Positions 36,190-45,136 of a stretch of DNA of 64,000 nt are shown here, one piece after another (within the stretch, counting starts at the first letter, position 1; every line of letters starts with the position of its first letter). Source of the stretch: Paenibacillus woosongensis (GTDB taxonomy: Bacteria; Bacillota; Bacilli; Paenibacillales; Paenibacillaceae); NCBI RefSeq assembly GCF_009725165.1, contig NZ_WNZW01000010.1, positions 96,026 to 160,025 of the forward strand, given 5' to 3'. Under the pieces are notes generated by a model. The model saw only the letters and a program-made list of their open reading frames with translations. It had not been told where the DNA came from and ran no database searches. Made by a program: the position numbers and the translations under genes.

Positions 36190-37464
36190 ATGAGTATGGA
36201 TCAGAGCATAATTAGGGTTACAAACTTATCAAAGACATATAAAATTTACGAACGGCCAGTTGATAGGCTTAAGGAATCGATAGGTCTAGGCAAAAAAACG
36301 TATCATGCCAACTTTCGTGCACTGGATAGTATTTCATTTTCTATTAATAAAGGGCTGACAATTGGTATTATTGGCAGAAATGGATCCGGAAAATCAACAT
36401 TATTAAAGATACTATCAGGGGTTCTCAGCCATACTGAAGGTTCAGTTAATATAAATGGATCAGTAGCAGCTATCCTAGAGCTTGGTGCTGGATTTAATGT
36501 GGAATATACCGGGATAGAAAATATCTACTTAAATGGCACTATACTTGGGAAAACCAAAAATCAAATAGACGAACGTTTAAACGAGATTCTTGATTTTGCA
36601 GATATTGGGGATTTCATACATCAGCCTGTTAAAACATATTCAAGTGGAATGTTTGCAAGGTTAGCATTTGCTGTGGCGATAAATGTGGGTTCGGATATAT
36701 TGATTGTGGATGAGGCGTTAGCAGTTGGGGATATGAAGTTCCAAGCTAAATGTTTCCGTAAGTTTGAGGAGTTAAAGGAGCGGGGAACAACTATTTTATT
36801 TGTGGGACACGATATTTCAAGCATAAGAAAATTTTGTGATAAAACGATGTGGCTCCATAATGGTAAACTATTGAAGTTTGGAGACACCCTGAATGTGACT
36901 GCGGAATATATGGAATTTATGAATTCTGATCAAACAGGTGCACTTCAAACGGTTAACAGTTCAGAGGTTGATCAGGTAAACGAATATATTGAGAATAACA
37001 TGGAGCCTATTAATCGTTGGGGAAGCCAAGTGGGATTAATAACTAACGTTCTTTTAATAAATGAACTAGGCAAACAAATAAACACTATTCAATACGGAGA
37101 GACAGTACGGATTAAAGTTAACTTTAAGTTACCTAAAGATGCTAATTTAGAATGTTTTAGTGTGGCTATTTCTATAAAAAACACTATGGGGCTTGATTTA
37201 ATTGTATTCACCACTCATGACGAGAATAAAGTAAACTTCAGCAGTAATGATCCTGAAAAAATTGAGTTAATATTTGAATTTGTTAATTACTTAACTGAAG
37301 GAGATTTTATTGTTGTTGCAGCTCTTGAAGATCGATCAACAGCTCAACCCGAATATTATGACTTTGTTGAAGGGGCTTGTTATTTTAAATCTCTTATTCA
37401 AACCCAACTATTCGGTATTGTACACCCACCATATCGCTTAAGCAAAAAGGAGGGGTTTAAGTGA
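36190..37464 (+). CDS. wzt: Polysaccharide ABC transporter ATPase with C-terminal carbohydrate-binding domain (Wzt-like)
   Basis: This 424-residue protein follows GAGTAGGAGG. Residues about 40-240 are the ATPase: Walker A GRNGSGKST, signature YSSGMFARLAFAVA and Walker B ILIVDEALAVGD. The YTGIENIYLNG segment is typical of polysaccharide exporters. Residues about 270-420 are a beta-sandwich like Wzt C-terminal domains, which in E. coli O9a recognise the modified chain end before export. The methyltransferase-containing protein encoded next may make such an end cap. The gene overlaps it by four bases (GTGA). Confidence 0.92.
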   Translation: MSMDQSIIRVTNLSKTYKIYERPVDRLKESIGLGKKTYHANFRALDSISFSINKGLTIGIIGRNGSGKSTLLKILSGVLSHTEGSVNINGSVAAILELGAGFNVEYTGIENIYLNGTILGKTKNQIDERLNEILDFADIGDFIHQPVKTYSSGMFARLAFAVAINVGSDILIVDEALAVGDMKFQAKCFRKFEELKERGTTILFVGHDISSIRKFCDKTMWLHNGKLLKFGDTLNVTAEYMEFMNSDQTGALQTVNSSEVDQVNEYIENNMEPINRWGSQVGLITNVLLINELGKQINTIQYGETVRIKVNFKLPKDANLECFSVAISIKNTMGLDLIVFTTHDENKVNFSSNDPEKIELIFEFVNYLTEGDFIVVAALEDRSTAQPEYYDFVEGACYFKSLIQTQLFGIVHPPYRLSKKEGFK

Positions 37465-40001
37465 CTACAGAGAATAAAAAAATGATAAATAGTGAACAGT
37501 ATTGGGAACATAGATTTAATACGGACTGGGAGGAAAACTCCGGCAGACAACAAACGTTATACTTTTGTCAATTAGCCGAATCTATGTTTCCTGATTGGTT
37601 TAATACTTTACTAATAGAAGGGGCATCAGTAGCAGATATTGGCTGTGCTGAAGGGGACTGTACACATTTTTTAGCTTCACGTTACCCTAAAAGCACTTTT
37701 ACAGGTATTGATTTTTCAGAGACAGCAATTCGTAAAGCCAGAATGTATTATCCAGACCAATTATACCTTCAACAAAGCATTCAAGACATTGACTTGAAAT
37801 TTGACATAGTATTTTCTTCTAATACATTGGAACATTTTAAGGAACCCTTTGAAATTTTAAAGCATTTATTTCGTATTTCAAATAAATATGTAGCTATACT
37901 AATACCATTTCAGGAGTACGAACGGTTTAAAGAACATTTTTATACGTTTGACTATCATGATTTTGATATTAATGTGGATAAATTCTCAATAGTGTTCGCT
38001 GAGGAGCATGATTGCGGTAGAAACCCTAACATTTACTGGGCTGGGAAGCAAATTCTGCTCATTTATGCTCACAAGGATATATTGCCTGCTCATAAATTGA
38101 CTTTAAAAGATTACATTAATTCTTTATCTAGTAACTACAATACTATAAAACAAGAACTTGACAATATTAGGGATCAGGCGATGAAGCTTGAAGAACGTCA
38201 TAATGAACAGGTATCAATTAGTACTAGTCAGCAGGAAACATTATTATTGCAAGCAAAGTTAGTAGAACAGCTTAATAAAGAAAAAGAAGAAGCTTATAAA
38301 GAAAAAGTTGAGCTCATTAAAGAAAAAAAACAGTTGATTGAGGAAACAAAGGAACTATATAAGGAAATTACTGAGCTAACTAAAAATAATGAGAAAGCTA
38401 AAGTGCAAGTAACAGAATTAATAAGCGAAAAGAAAACTCTTGAGCAAGAGATACAACAACTAAATTTAGTTATTGAAATTGCAGATAAAGACATAACGAA
38501 ATTAAAAGAAGAGCAGGGTAAAATAAGTGAACTACTTAACGACTTTAAGTTGGCACTTTCCTTAAGGGATGAAGATGAAATATCAGTGACTAGAGAAATA
38601 AAACAACAAAAAAATCAAATAGAGTGGTTACTGTCAGAAAAATATAGAGCGGACATTGAGCTTCAAGCTATAAAGTCATCGACTCTATGGGCGTTCGGGG
38701 CTAAATACTACGCATTTAGAGACCGGACTCCATTGGTTAGGGACGTATTTAAAGCGTTGCGTATATGGAGGAGATATGGTTTTAAGTCTCTAGTTAAAAG
38801 AGCTTTGTTTAAAATGAAAAATACAAAAGAAAAAAAAGTTAATGGATCAGTTAATTCATTATTTGAGGAAATTCTTACAAAGTACAATTCGCATGAAATA
38901 GATGGTCTTACTATTATACCGTCAGCCTTTGAATTCAAGGAGTTGTATAACCAACGCACAATTAATTTAGCAAAATATCTATCAACCAACAACAAAGCAG
39001 TTTTCTTTGTAGTATGGCAATGGTCTAAAGAAGATAACGTTGCACACAACTTCCAAGAAGTTTACCCTAATGTTTATCAAATAGCATTATATGATTTTTT
39101 TGACAATATCAAGTTGCTGGATCACTTCAGCGGAATGCCCTATAAAAAGGCTGTACTGAACATACCTTCTAAGAATTGGGGTCAAATCATAATCGATTTA
39201 AAAACGAAGGGTTTTGAAGTAGTTTACGATATCATGGATGACTGGGAGGAATTTCACAAGGTTGGTCAAGCAGACTGGTTTCAAAAGGAGTTTGAGGAAT
39301 TCTTTATCTTAAATGCCGAACGAGTATTTGCAGTATCGCAAGCACTCGTAAATAAGTTTAAGTATTTGAGGGAAGATATTATCTGCGTAGGTAATGGTTA
39401 TTATACTAGTCTATTGGGTGAAGAAAACCGAGATATTTCATTAAGTAATTTAAGGGAGGATGGCAAGGTTGTATTAGGCTATTTTGGACATCTTACAGAG
39501 TCGTGGTTTGATTGGGAGCTCATTGAAAAAATTCTTCTGCAAGAAAACTATATAGTTGAAATAATCGGATATGGTGCTAAGGAAGAAACTATTGCTCGAA
39601 TGAAAAAAAATCCGAATTTTAAATATATAGGGACAGTTAATCCTGGAGAGCTCCATAATTACGTAAAAAATTGGGATATAGGATTAATACCTTTTAAGGA
39701 ATCCAGTTTATCAGTTGCAGTTGATCCAATTAAAGTTTATGAATATATTTACTTTGGGCTTAAAGTAATAGTTACCGGAATTCCTCACCTTCATAGTTAT
39801 CCTAATGTATTCCTTTATGAACAAAATACCGATTCTATTGAACAATTAATTAAGAATGTGTATGAACAAGAGAGAAGTAAGGAACTGGATAAGCAGATAG
39901 ACATTTTCTTGAAGAAAACCACTTGGGAAAATCGATTTGAAGAATTACTAGGTAATCCAACAAATTGTTACATGGAGATATATAATCATGAATCAAATTA
40001 G
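37461..40001 (+). CDS. Methyltransferase - coiled coil - glycosyltransferase protein (possible chain-capping ruler)
   Basis: This 846-residue protein starts at GTG after AAAAGGAGGGG. Residues about 1-205 are a SAM-dependent methyltransferase (VADIGCAEGDCTHFLA for SAM binding; FSSNTLEHFKEPFE). Residues about 220-395 are a continuous Glu/Lys/Gln coiled coil. Residues about 470-840 are a GT-B glycosyltransferase with VYDIMDDWEEF, LGYFGHLTESWF and VDPIKVYEYIYFG. This plan recalls WbdD and WsaE, chain-terminating proteins that cap O9a or S-layer glycans, and in WbdD the coiled coil sets chain length. Capping here is inference from layout and from the Wzt with a binding domain upstream. Confidence 0.85.
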   Translation: MTTENKKMINSEQYWEHRFNTDWEENSGRQQTLYFCQLAESMFPDWFNTLLIEGASVADIGCAEGDCTHFLASRYPKSTFTGIDFSETAIRKARMYYPDQLYLQQSIQDIDLKFDIVFSSNTLEHFKEPFEILKHLFRISNKYVAILIPFQEYERFKEHFYTFDYHDFDINVDKFSIVFAEEHDCGRNPNIYWAGKQILLIYAHKDILPAHKLTLKDYINSLSSNYNTIKQELDNIRDQAMKLEERHNEQVSISTSQQETLLLQAKLVEQLNKEKEEAYKEKVELIKEKKQLIEETKELYKEITELTKNNEKAKVQVTELISEKKTLEQEIQQLNLVIEIADKDITKLKEEQGKISELLNDFKLALSLRDEDEISVTREIKQQKNQIEWLLSEKYRADIELQAIKSSTLWAFGAKYYAFRDRTPLVRDVFKALRIWRRYGFKSLVKRALFKMKNTKEKKVNGSVNSLFEEILTKYNSHEIDGLTIIPSAFEFKELYNQRTINLAKYLSTNNKAVFFVVWQWSKEDNVAHNFQEVYPNVYQIALYDFFDNIKLLDHFSGMPYKKAVLNIPSKNWGQIIIDLKTKGFEVVYDIMDDWEEFHKVGQADWFQKEFEEFFILNAERVFAVSQALVNKFKYLREDIICVGNGYYTSLLGEENRDISLSNLREDGKVVLGYFGHLTESWFDWELIEKILLQENYIVEIIGYGAKEETIARMKKNPNFKYIGTVNPGELHNYVKNWDIGLIPFKESSLSVAVDPIKVYEYIYFGLKVIVTGIPHLHSYPNVFLYEQNTDSIEQLIKNVYEQERSKELDKQIDIFLKKTTWENRFEELLGNPTNCYMEIYNHESN

Positions 40002-41037
40002 GATTTTAAATGTTTATAAGTGGGCAACAATGGGTGGAGTAGAACGGGTATTTTTAAATAGAGCACATGCTTTTAAAAATGCTGGGTTGAACGTTAAATA
40101 TGATGTACACTTTCTATATGATAGTGGAGGAATTACCAGATTTCAAAATTATATAGAAAGTAATAATTTAGAAGATCATATTGAACTTGTTAGCCAACTT
40201 GAAGCGGATAAATATGATGTTATACTTTCTGTGGACACACCAGAAATCTTTGATTATACAAATAATTACAGCAAAGTTTTTTTAGAGTGCCATACGTCAT
40301 ATAAGGATAATCGCTCGTATATTCGTAGACTCCCTTATAATTTAGGTGGGATTATAGTTCCATCTAATTTTTTTGCCGAGGAGCTTAAAAAGGAGTTGCC
40401 GGGATATTTAAAAGATAAAATCTATAAATTATCTAACTTTACAGTAGAATCGACTCCTAGTCTAAAATTGAATAACTTAATTTACGGTAAAACCCCACTG
40501 CTGTATTTAGGACGCTTAGATAAATTGAAAAATATAGAAGAGATTTTGCAGATATTAGCAGACTATTTAGAGACTTTTGGTGATGATTTTATTCTTATAT
40601 TAGCAGGTCCAATTATTGAACATGAAATAAGTTTGCAGGAATTATTAATTAAATATGACGTGGTAAATCGTGTAGTATATTTACCTCCAATAGACTTTGA
40701 ATATGTTAATAAAATTTTTCAAATGATTGTTTTACACAAGGGGATATTTATTTCCTCTTCTAAATCGGAAACCTTTGGTTTATCTTGTGCAGAAGCAATT
40801 TATAACAACATACCTACTTTGCTTTCATCTATTACTGCTCATGAAGAATTAGTTAATAATGACTCCCGTTTTTTATATCGTCTCGGGAACATTAAAGAAG
40901 CCTCACAGAAACTTCACAGTATTCAGCAAAACTATTCTGAATATAAGCACCAGTTGAAAAAATTACAATATAACTTTTCAGATAAACAATTCTTAAAGGA
41001 TTGGATATCTTTAATAGAAGGTGTTGTTAGTGTTTAA
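39988..41037 (+). CDS. Glycosyltransferase family 4-like
   Basis: This 349-residue GT-B protein begins MNQIRILNVYKWATMGGVERVF, the glycine-rich acceptor loop typical of GT4. The C-terminal half has LLYLGRLDKLKNIEEILQ and the donor-binding ESETFGLSCAEAI region (here SKSETFGLSCAEA). It overlaps the previous gene by 14 bases and the next by eight, so the operon is tightly coupled. It acts in the cytoplasm on the lipid-linked glycan; donor sugar unknown. Composition is AT-rich like its neighbours. Confidence 0.9.
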   Translation: MNQIRILNVYKWATMGGVERVFLNRAHAFKNAGLNVKYDVHFLYDSGGITRFQNYIESNNLEDHIELVSQLEADKYDVILSVDTPEIFDYTNNYSKVFLECHTSYKDNRSYIRRLPYNLGGIIVPSNFFAEELKKELPGYLKDKIYKLSNFTVESTPSLKLNNLIYGKTPLLYLGRLDKLKNIEEILQILADYLETFGDDFILILAGPIIEHEISLQELLIKYDVVNRVVYLPPIDFEYVNKIFQMIVLHKGIFISSSKSETFGLSCAEAIYNNIPTLLSSITAHEELVNNDSRFLYRLGNIKEASQKLHSIQQNYSEYKHQLKKLQYNFSDKQFLKDWISLIEGVVSV

Positions 41038-42142
41038 GAAGCTTAGAATTGCATATTTTATGCATGTCGATTGGAACTGGGCAAAACAACGACCTCATTT
41101 CATTTTTGAAGGTTTATCAGAGGTGTATGATGTTGATCTTTATTGTGTCAAGAGCTTTGGGAAGCATTCATTAACTTCTGCAAATAAACAAAAAGATCGA
41201 TTAAGAAAAAACTATTTTTCCATCAACAAAATACCTTTATCCGGCAAATCGAAGGCTTTAAAATGGCTTGAACGATTATCAAATAGTAAATTATCGAAAG
41301 GAATGTTAGATAGATACGATATAATTTGGATAACATCGCCTGTGATGCTTCACTTTATACCAAATCATTGGCTTTCTGGTAGAACAGTTATATATGATTG
41401 TATGGATGATTATTTGTCATTTAATAGAAACAAAAGTAAGTTAAAAAAACACCAGTCATATGAAGAAGAATTGATCAAGGCATCTATACTAGTATTTGCA
41501 TCATCAAGAACATTAAAGGATAGGATGCTAAAAAGATATTCTACCTACTTTAATAACGTTAATATTGAAGTTATCCAAAATGGAATTACAGAAAAATGGC
41601 TAGATTATAATTTTGAGCATTTTAAGAGAAACATGTCCTCTAAAAGCTATAATATAGTTTATTCTGGAACCATAGGTGATTGGATAGATTTTGACAGCCT
41701 GGTTTACTTACTTGAATCACAAGCTGAAATTAGTATTCAATTAATAGGACCTATTGATACAAAAATTGTTAAGCATCCTAGGCTTAACTATATAGGGCCA
41801 GTATCGCATGAAGAGCTCCCAAATTATTTGATTAACGCTGATGCATTTATAATGCCCTTTCAACTGACAGATTTGGTTCTGACGGTTGATCCAGTCAAGA
41901 TGTACGAGTATATATCGTTTTCAAAACCTGTATTTTCAATATATTACCAAGAAACTAAAAAATTCGCTCCGTTTGTTAAGCTATATTCAACGAAAGAAGA
42001 ATTACTTTCATATGTTACAGAAACCATGTGGCAAAACCATGATAAAGAAGACATTGACATTGAAACTAGAAGAGAATTTTTGAAAAACAACACTTGGGCA
42101 GAGAGGCTTAAATGTGTTATTACAAAAATAGAAGAATTATAA
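41030..42142 (+). CDS. Glycosyltransferase (GT-B), related to the C-terminal domain of the preceding ruler protein
   Basis: This protein has about 370 residues from a GTG nine bases after GAAGGTG; the frame opens three codons earlier. It shows HVDWNWAKQRPHFIFEGLS, typical of a family that removes no sugar but binds nucleotide-sugar, then VIYDCMDDYLSF, IVYSGTIGDWIDF and VDPVKMYEYISF. The DDxxxF and VDPxKxYEY motifs are shared with the GT domain at 38900-39990, so the two probably arose by duplication. It acts in the same cytoplasmic assembly line. Specificity unknown. Confidence 0.88.
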   Translation: MFKKLRIAYFMHVDWNWAKQRPHFIFEGLSEVYDVDLYCVKSFGKHSLTSANKQKDRLRKNYFSINKIPLSGKSKALKWLERLSNSKLSKGMLDRYDIIWITSPVMLHFIPNHWLSGRTVIYDCMDDYLSFNRNKSKLKKHQSYEEELIKASILVFASSRTLKDRMLKRYSTYFNNVNIEVIQNGITEKWLDYNFEHFKRNMSSKSYNIVYSGTIGDWIDFDSLVYLLESQAEISIQLIGPIDTKIVKHPRLNYIGPVSHEELPNYLINADAFIMPFQLTDLVLTVDPVKMYEYISFSKPVFSIYYQETKKFAPFVKLYSTKEELLSYVTETMWQNHDKEDIDIETRREFLKNNTWAERLKCVITKIEEL

Positions 42143-42178
42143 ATAAATAAAATACCTTTATATGAGTAAGGTGAGAAA

Positions 42179-42907
42179 ATGAAAAAAGTACTTATTATTG
42201 TACCTGCATATAATGAAGAAAGAAACATTACTAGCTTGATTAATGAAATAACAGATTATAAAAAAAATGAAGGAGGAATCGAAATTGATCTGTTAGTAAT
42301 AAATGATTGTTCAAGCGACTCCACTTCTCTTCATTGTAGAGAAGAAGGTGTAAAGGTTATTGATTTACCATGTAATTTAGGTATTGGCGGTGCGGTACAG
42401 ACTGGGTATAAGTATGCTAAAAGCAATAATTATGATATTGCTGTTCAAATCGATGGGGATGGACAACATGATCCATCCTATATAAAGGTACTTATTGAAC
42501 CTATCATTCTTAATGAAGCGGATTTAGTGATAGGCTCAAGATATATTGAGTATAAAGGTTTTCAGTCTACTGTCCTAAGAAGAATGGGAATTCGTTTCTT
42601 TACGAGTCTGATCCTGTTATTAGGGCGAAAAAAAGTAACCGATGCAACATCGGGTTTCCGTGCCTGCAGTTGGGAATTAATTAATAAGTTTGCGGAAATT
42701 TATCCGAAAGATTATCCCGAACCTGAATCTATAATGAGTTGTTTAAGAGGAGGATTCAGGGTCAAAGAAGTCCCGGTGATTATGCGTGAAAGAAAAGAAG
42801 GGGTATCATCCATAAATATACACAGATCAATCTATTATATGTTTAAAGTATCCTTAGCCATTATTATCGACTGGTTAAGAAAAGATTCCTTAAAACAGGG
42901 AGCCTAG
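42179..42907 (+). CDS. Glycosyltransferase family 2, polyprenyl-phosphate sugar synthase-like (GtrB/DPMS type)
   Basis: This 242-residue GT-A protein follows AAGGTGAG. It shows LIIVPAYNEERNI, the DCSSDST box, the catalytic DGDGQHDP and VIGSRYIEYKG, then an ATSGFRAC motif typical of dolichyl- or undecaprenyl-phosphate sugar synthases. There are no membrane helices at the C-terminus. With the DUF2304 protein next to it and GtrA at 44109 it probably loads a sugar on undecaprenyl phosphate for use by a GT-C enzyme on the outer face. Confidence 0.9.
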   Translation: MKKVLIIVPAYNEERNITSLINEITDYKKNEGGIEIDLLVINDCSSDSTSLHCREEGVKVIDLPCNLGIGGAVQTGYKYAKSNNYDIAVQIDGDGQHDPSYIKVLIEPIILNEADLVIGSRYIEYKGFQSTVLRRMGIRFFTSLILLLGRKKVTDATSGFRACSWELINKFAEIYPKDYPEPESIMSCLRGGFRVKEVPVIMRERKEGVSSINIHRSIYYMFKVSLAIIIDWLRKDSLKQGA

Positions 42908-42909
42908 AC

Positions 42910-43281
42910 ATGATATCGTTTAAGTTACAAGTTATATTAGTTTGTTTATGTATTTTCTTTATTTTTCTTTTTATTAGAAGGGTTCAAATATATAAATTAG
43001 AGTTAAAATATGCACTGATATGGATGTTTACAATAATTGCATCTCTAATACTCGCGGTTTTTCCTAGTATTTTAAATTTTATTTCAATGCTGCTATATAT
43101 TAAAGAACCGGTAAATGCGCTTTTTTTAGTGGGTATCGTATTTATATTAATTATCATTTACAGTTTGACATCTGCTCTATCGAAGGCATCTAATAATATC
43201 AAAGATTTATCGCAAGAGTTAGGCTTAGTTAAAGAAGAATTGGAGAGTCTAAAGAAAACATTAGACACAAAAAGTGACTGA
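42910..43281 (+). CDS. DUF2304 membrane protein
   Basis: This 123-residue protein has three hydrophobic helices (about 5-22, 32-55, 66-90) and a charged C-terminal helix with coiled-coil character (LSQELGLVKEELESLKK). The RVQIYKLELKYALIW motif and size fit DUF2304, which is commonly encoded beside GT2 sugar synthases. It starts two bases after the GT2 stop. Its function is not established; a membrane tether or partner for the GT2 is a reasonable guess. Confidence 0.8.
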   Translation: MISFKLQVILVCLCIFFIFLFIRRVQIYKLELKYALIWMFTIIASLILAVFPSILNFISMLLYIKEPVNALFLVGIVFILIIIYSLTSALSKASNNIKDLSQELGLVKEELESLKKTLDTKSD

Positions 43282-43309
43282 ATGATAGGACACTAGAAGG
43301 GGTGCTCAA

Positions 43310-44050
43310 ATGAAAGCCATTATCCTTGCAGGAGGCACAGGCTCGCGCTTGTACCCATTAACTAAGGTAACCAATAAACATCTTCTGCCTGTTGGGAAGT
43401 ATCCCATGATTTTTCATGCAATATATAAGTTAAAGCAGGCTGGGTTGGACGATATTCTTATTGTTACCGGAAGAGATCATATGGGGGATGTCGTCAACCT
43501 TCTTGGAAGTGGCCGGGACATTGGCGTGACCTTTACGTATAAAGTTCAAGATGAAGCAGGTGGAATTGCTCAGGCGCTCGAGTTGGCGGAGCAGTTTGTT
43601 GGTGAGGATCAAATGGTCGTTATATTAGGAGACAATGTATTTGCAGATAATATTAGGCCATACATAGACAAATTTCGCCAACAAGGACAGGGAGCAAAGA
43701 TATTGCTCCAGGAAGTGCCAGACCCTCAACGATTTGGGGTAGCGGAACTAGAGGGAGACAGAATTATATCAATAGAAGAAAAACCGGATAAGCCCAAAAG
43801 TAAATATGCAGTGACCGGTATTTACATGTTTGATTATAATGTATTTAGTATTATCAAGACGCTTAAGCCATCCGAACGCGGTGAACTAGAGATTACAGAC
43901 GTGAATAATAAGTACATCGAACGTGGCGAACTTACTTTTGACATTTTGCAGGGTTGGTGGTCGGATGCAGGGACTCATTCATCCTTAAGGAGAGCCAATG
44001 AACTAGCAAAGGATTTGGAATTTGACGAGGGATTTGGAAGGCAAGACTGA
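43310..44050 (+). CDS. rfbA: Glucose-1-phosphate thymidylyltransferase
   Basis: This 246-residue enzyme follows AGAAGGGG. It has the signature MKAIILAGGTGSRLYPLT, the acidic LGDNVFADN and ITDVNNKYIERGEL. It makes dTDP-glucose, the first step to dTDP-L-rhamnose. It is at the short end of the RmlA family. GC content rises here compared with the genes before it. It lies before gtrA and rfbC-B-D, so the rhamnose genes are interrupted by gtrA. Confidence 0.93.
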   Translation: MKAIILAGGTGSRLYPLTKVTNKHLLPVGKYPMIFHAIYKLKQAGLDDILIVTGRDHMGDVVNLLGSGRDIGVTFTYKVQDEAGGIAQALELAEQFVGEDQMVVILGDNVFADNIRPYIDKFRQQGQGAKILLQEVPDPQRFGVAELEGDRIISIEEKPDKPKSKYAVTGIYMFDYNVFSIIKTLKPSERGELEITDVNNKYIERGELTFDILQGWWSDAGTHSSLRRANELAKDLEFDEGFGRQD

Positions 44051-44108
44051 ATAATGCACTTAATGGGAAAAAGGGCTGTCAGTTATTTCTATATAGTAAG
44101 GACTTATA

Positions 44109-44537
44109 ATGAAAAAAAAACTTATTAATATAATTAAGAAATACCCAATAATTATTAACTTTATCCAATACGGTATAGTTGGCGTTATTGGTACAATAAT
44201 CCATACTTCTGTATTGACTATATGCGTGGAGTTATTTAGTATTAGACCATTAATTTCAACAGTTATTGGCTTTTTATTTTCATTAATAACATCTTATATT
44301 TTAAATTCTTTTTGGACTTTTAAGAGCGCAAGTATGCAAAAAGGGAGTTTTCTCAAATATTTTATAACTTGTCTATTGGGCCTTATAATAAATATGGTTA
44401 TTATGTATATTGTTGTTGATATAGCAAACAAATCATATTTATTTGCCCAATTTATTGCAGTAGTAATCGTACCAATTTTTAATTTTACTTTATCAAAATA
44501 TTGGGTTTTTAACTCGATTAAAGTGAATAGTCTATAG
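44109..44537 (+). CDS. GtrA family flippase-like protein
   Basis: This 142-residue protein has four hydrophobic helices (about 15-35, 42-62, 80-100, 108-128), with FIQYGIVGVIGTIIHTSV and ILNSFWTFKS, which match GtrA. GtrA proteins are thought to flip polyprenyl-phosphate sugars. It is very AT-rich, in contrast to rfbA and rfbC on either side, so it may have been inserted between the rhamnose genes. It completes a GT2/flippase/GT-C set with the genes upstream. Confidence 0.88.
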   Translation: MKKKLINIIKKYPIIINFIQYGIVGVIGTIIHTSVLTICVELFSIRPLISTVIGFLFSLITSYILNSFWTFKSASMQKGSFLKYFITCLLGLIINMVIMYIVVDIANKSYLFAQFIAVVIVPIFNFTLSKYWVFNSIKVNSL

Positions 44538-44576
44538 GTGTTTCAGATAAAACATCTTTAGTTAGGAGGAATAAGC

Positions 44577-45125
44577 GTGTTATTAACTCCGTTAAAACTA
44601 AGAGGAGCAGCTTTACTTGAACCGGTGGTACATGGCGATCACCGGGGTTTTTTTATGGAAAGTTATAATGAACAGATTATGAAGCAGCTTGGAGTGAATT
44701 ACAATTTCATCCAAGACAATCAATCCCTCTCAGCAGAACACGGTGTATTACGTGGCTTGCACTACCAGCTTAATCCCAAAGCCCAAACCAAGCTTATTCG
44801 TGTACTTTCTGGAGCTATCTACGATGTCATTCTTGATATTCGCCGAAGTTCCCCAACCTATGGCCAGTGGATCGGGGTTATTCTTAGCGAGTACAATAAG
44901 CGTCAACTCCTTGTTCCTAAAGGTTTTGCTCATGGGTTCTGTACCTTGGTGCCGAATACACAGGTTCTATACAAAGTGGATGAATATTATTCCCCGGAAC
45001 ATGACCGCGGCATACTATGGAATGATCCGGCTCTGAACATTGACTGGCCGGTTAGCGAACCATTACTATCCGATAAAGATCGGAATCACCCGACATTTGC
45101 GGATGCAGAAATGAACTTTGACTAG
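44577..45125 (+). CDS. rfbC: dTDP-4-dehydrorhamnose 3,5-epimerase
   Basis: This 182-residue protein starts at GTG after GGAGGAATAAGC. It has GVLRGLHYQ, the catalytic His in that motif, VLDIRRSSPTYGQW and VPKGFAHGFCTL, all typical of RmlC. It converts dTDP-4-keto-6-deoxyglucose to the L-lyxo form. It is followed by rfbB after 11 bases. Confidence 0.95.
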   Translation: MLLTPLKLRGAALLEPVVHGDHRGFFMESYNEQIMKQLGVNYNFIQDNQSLSAEHGVLRGLHYQLNPKAQTKLIRVLSGAIYDVILDIRRSSPTYGQWIGVILSEYNKRQLLVPKGFAHGFCTLVPNTQVLYKVDEYYSPEHDRGILWNDPALNIDWPVSEPLLSDKDRNHPTFADAEMNFD

Positions 45126-45136
45126 GAGGTCTCTTT

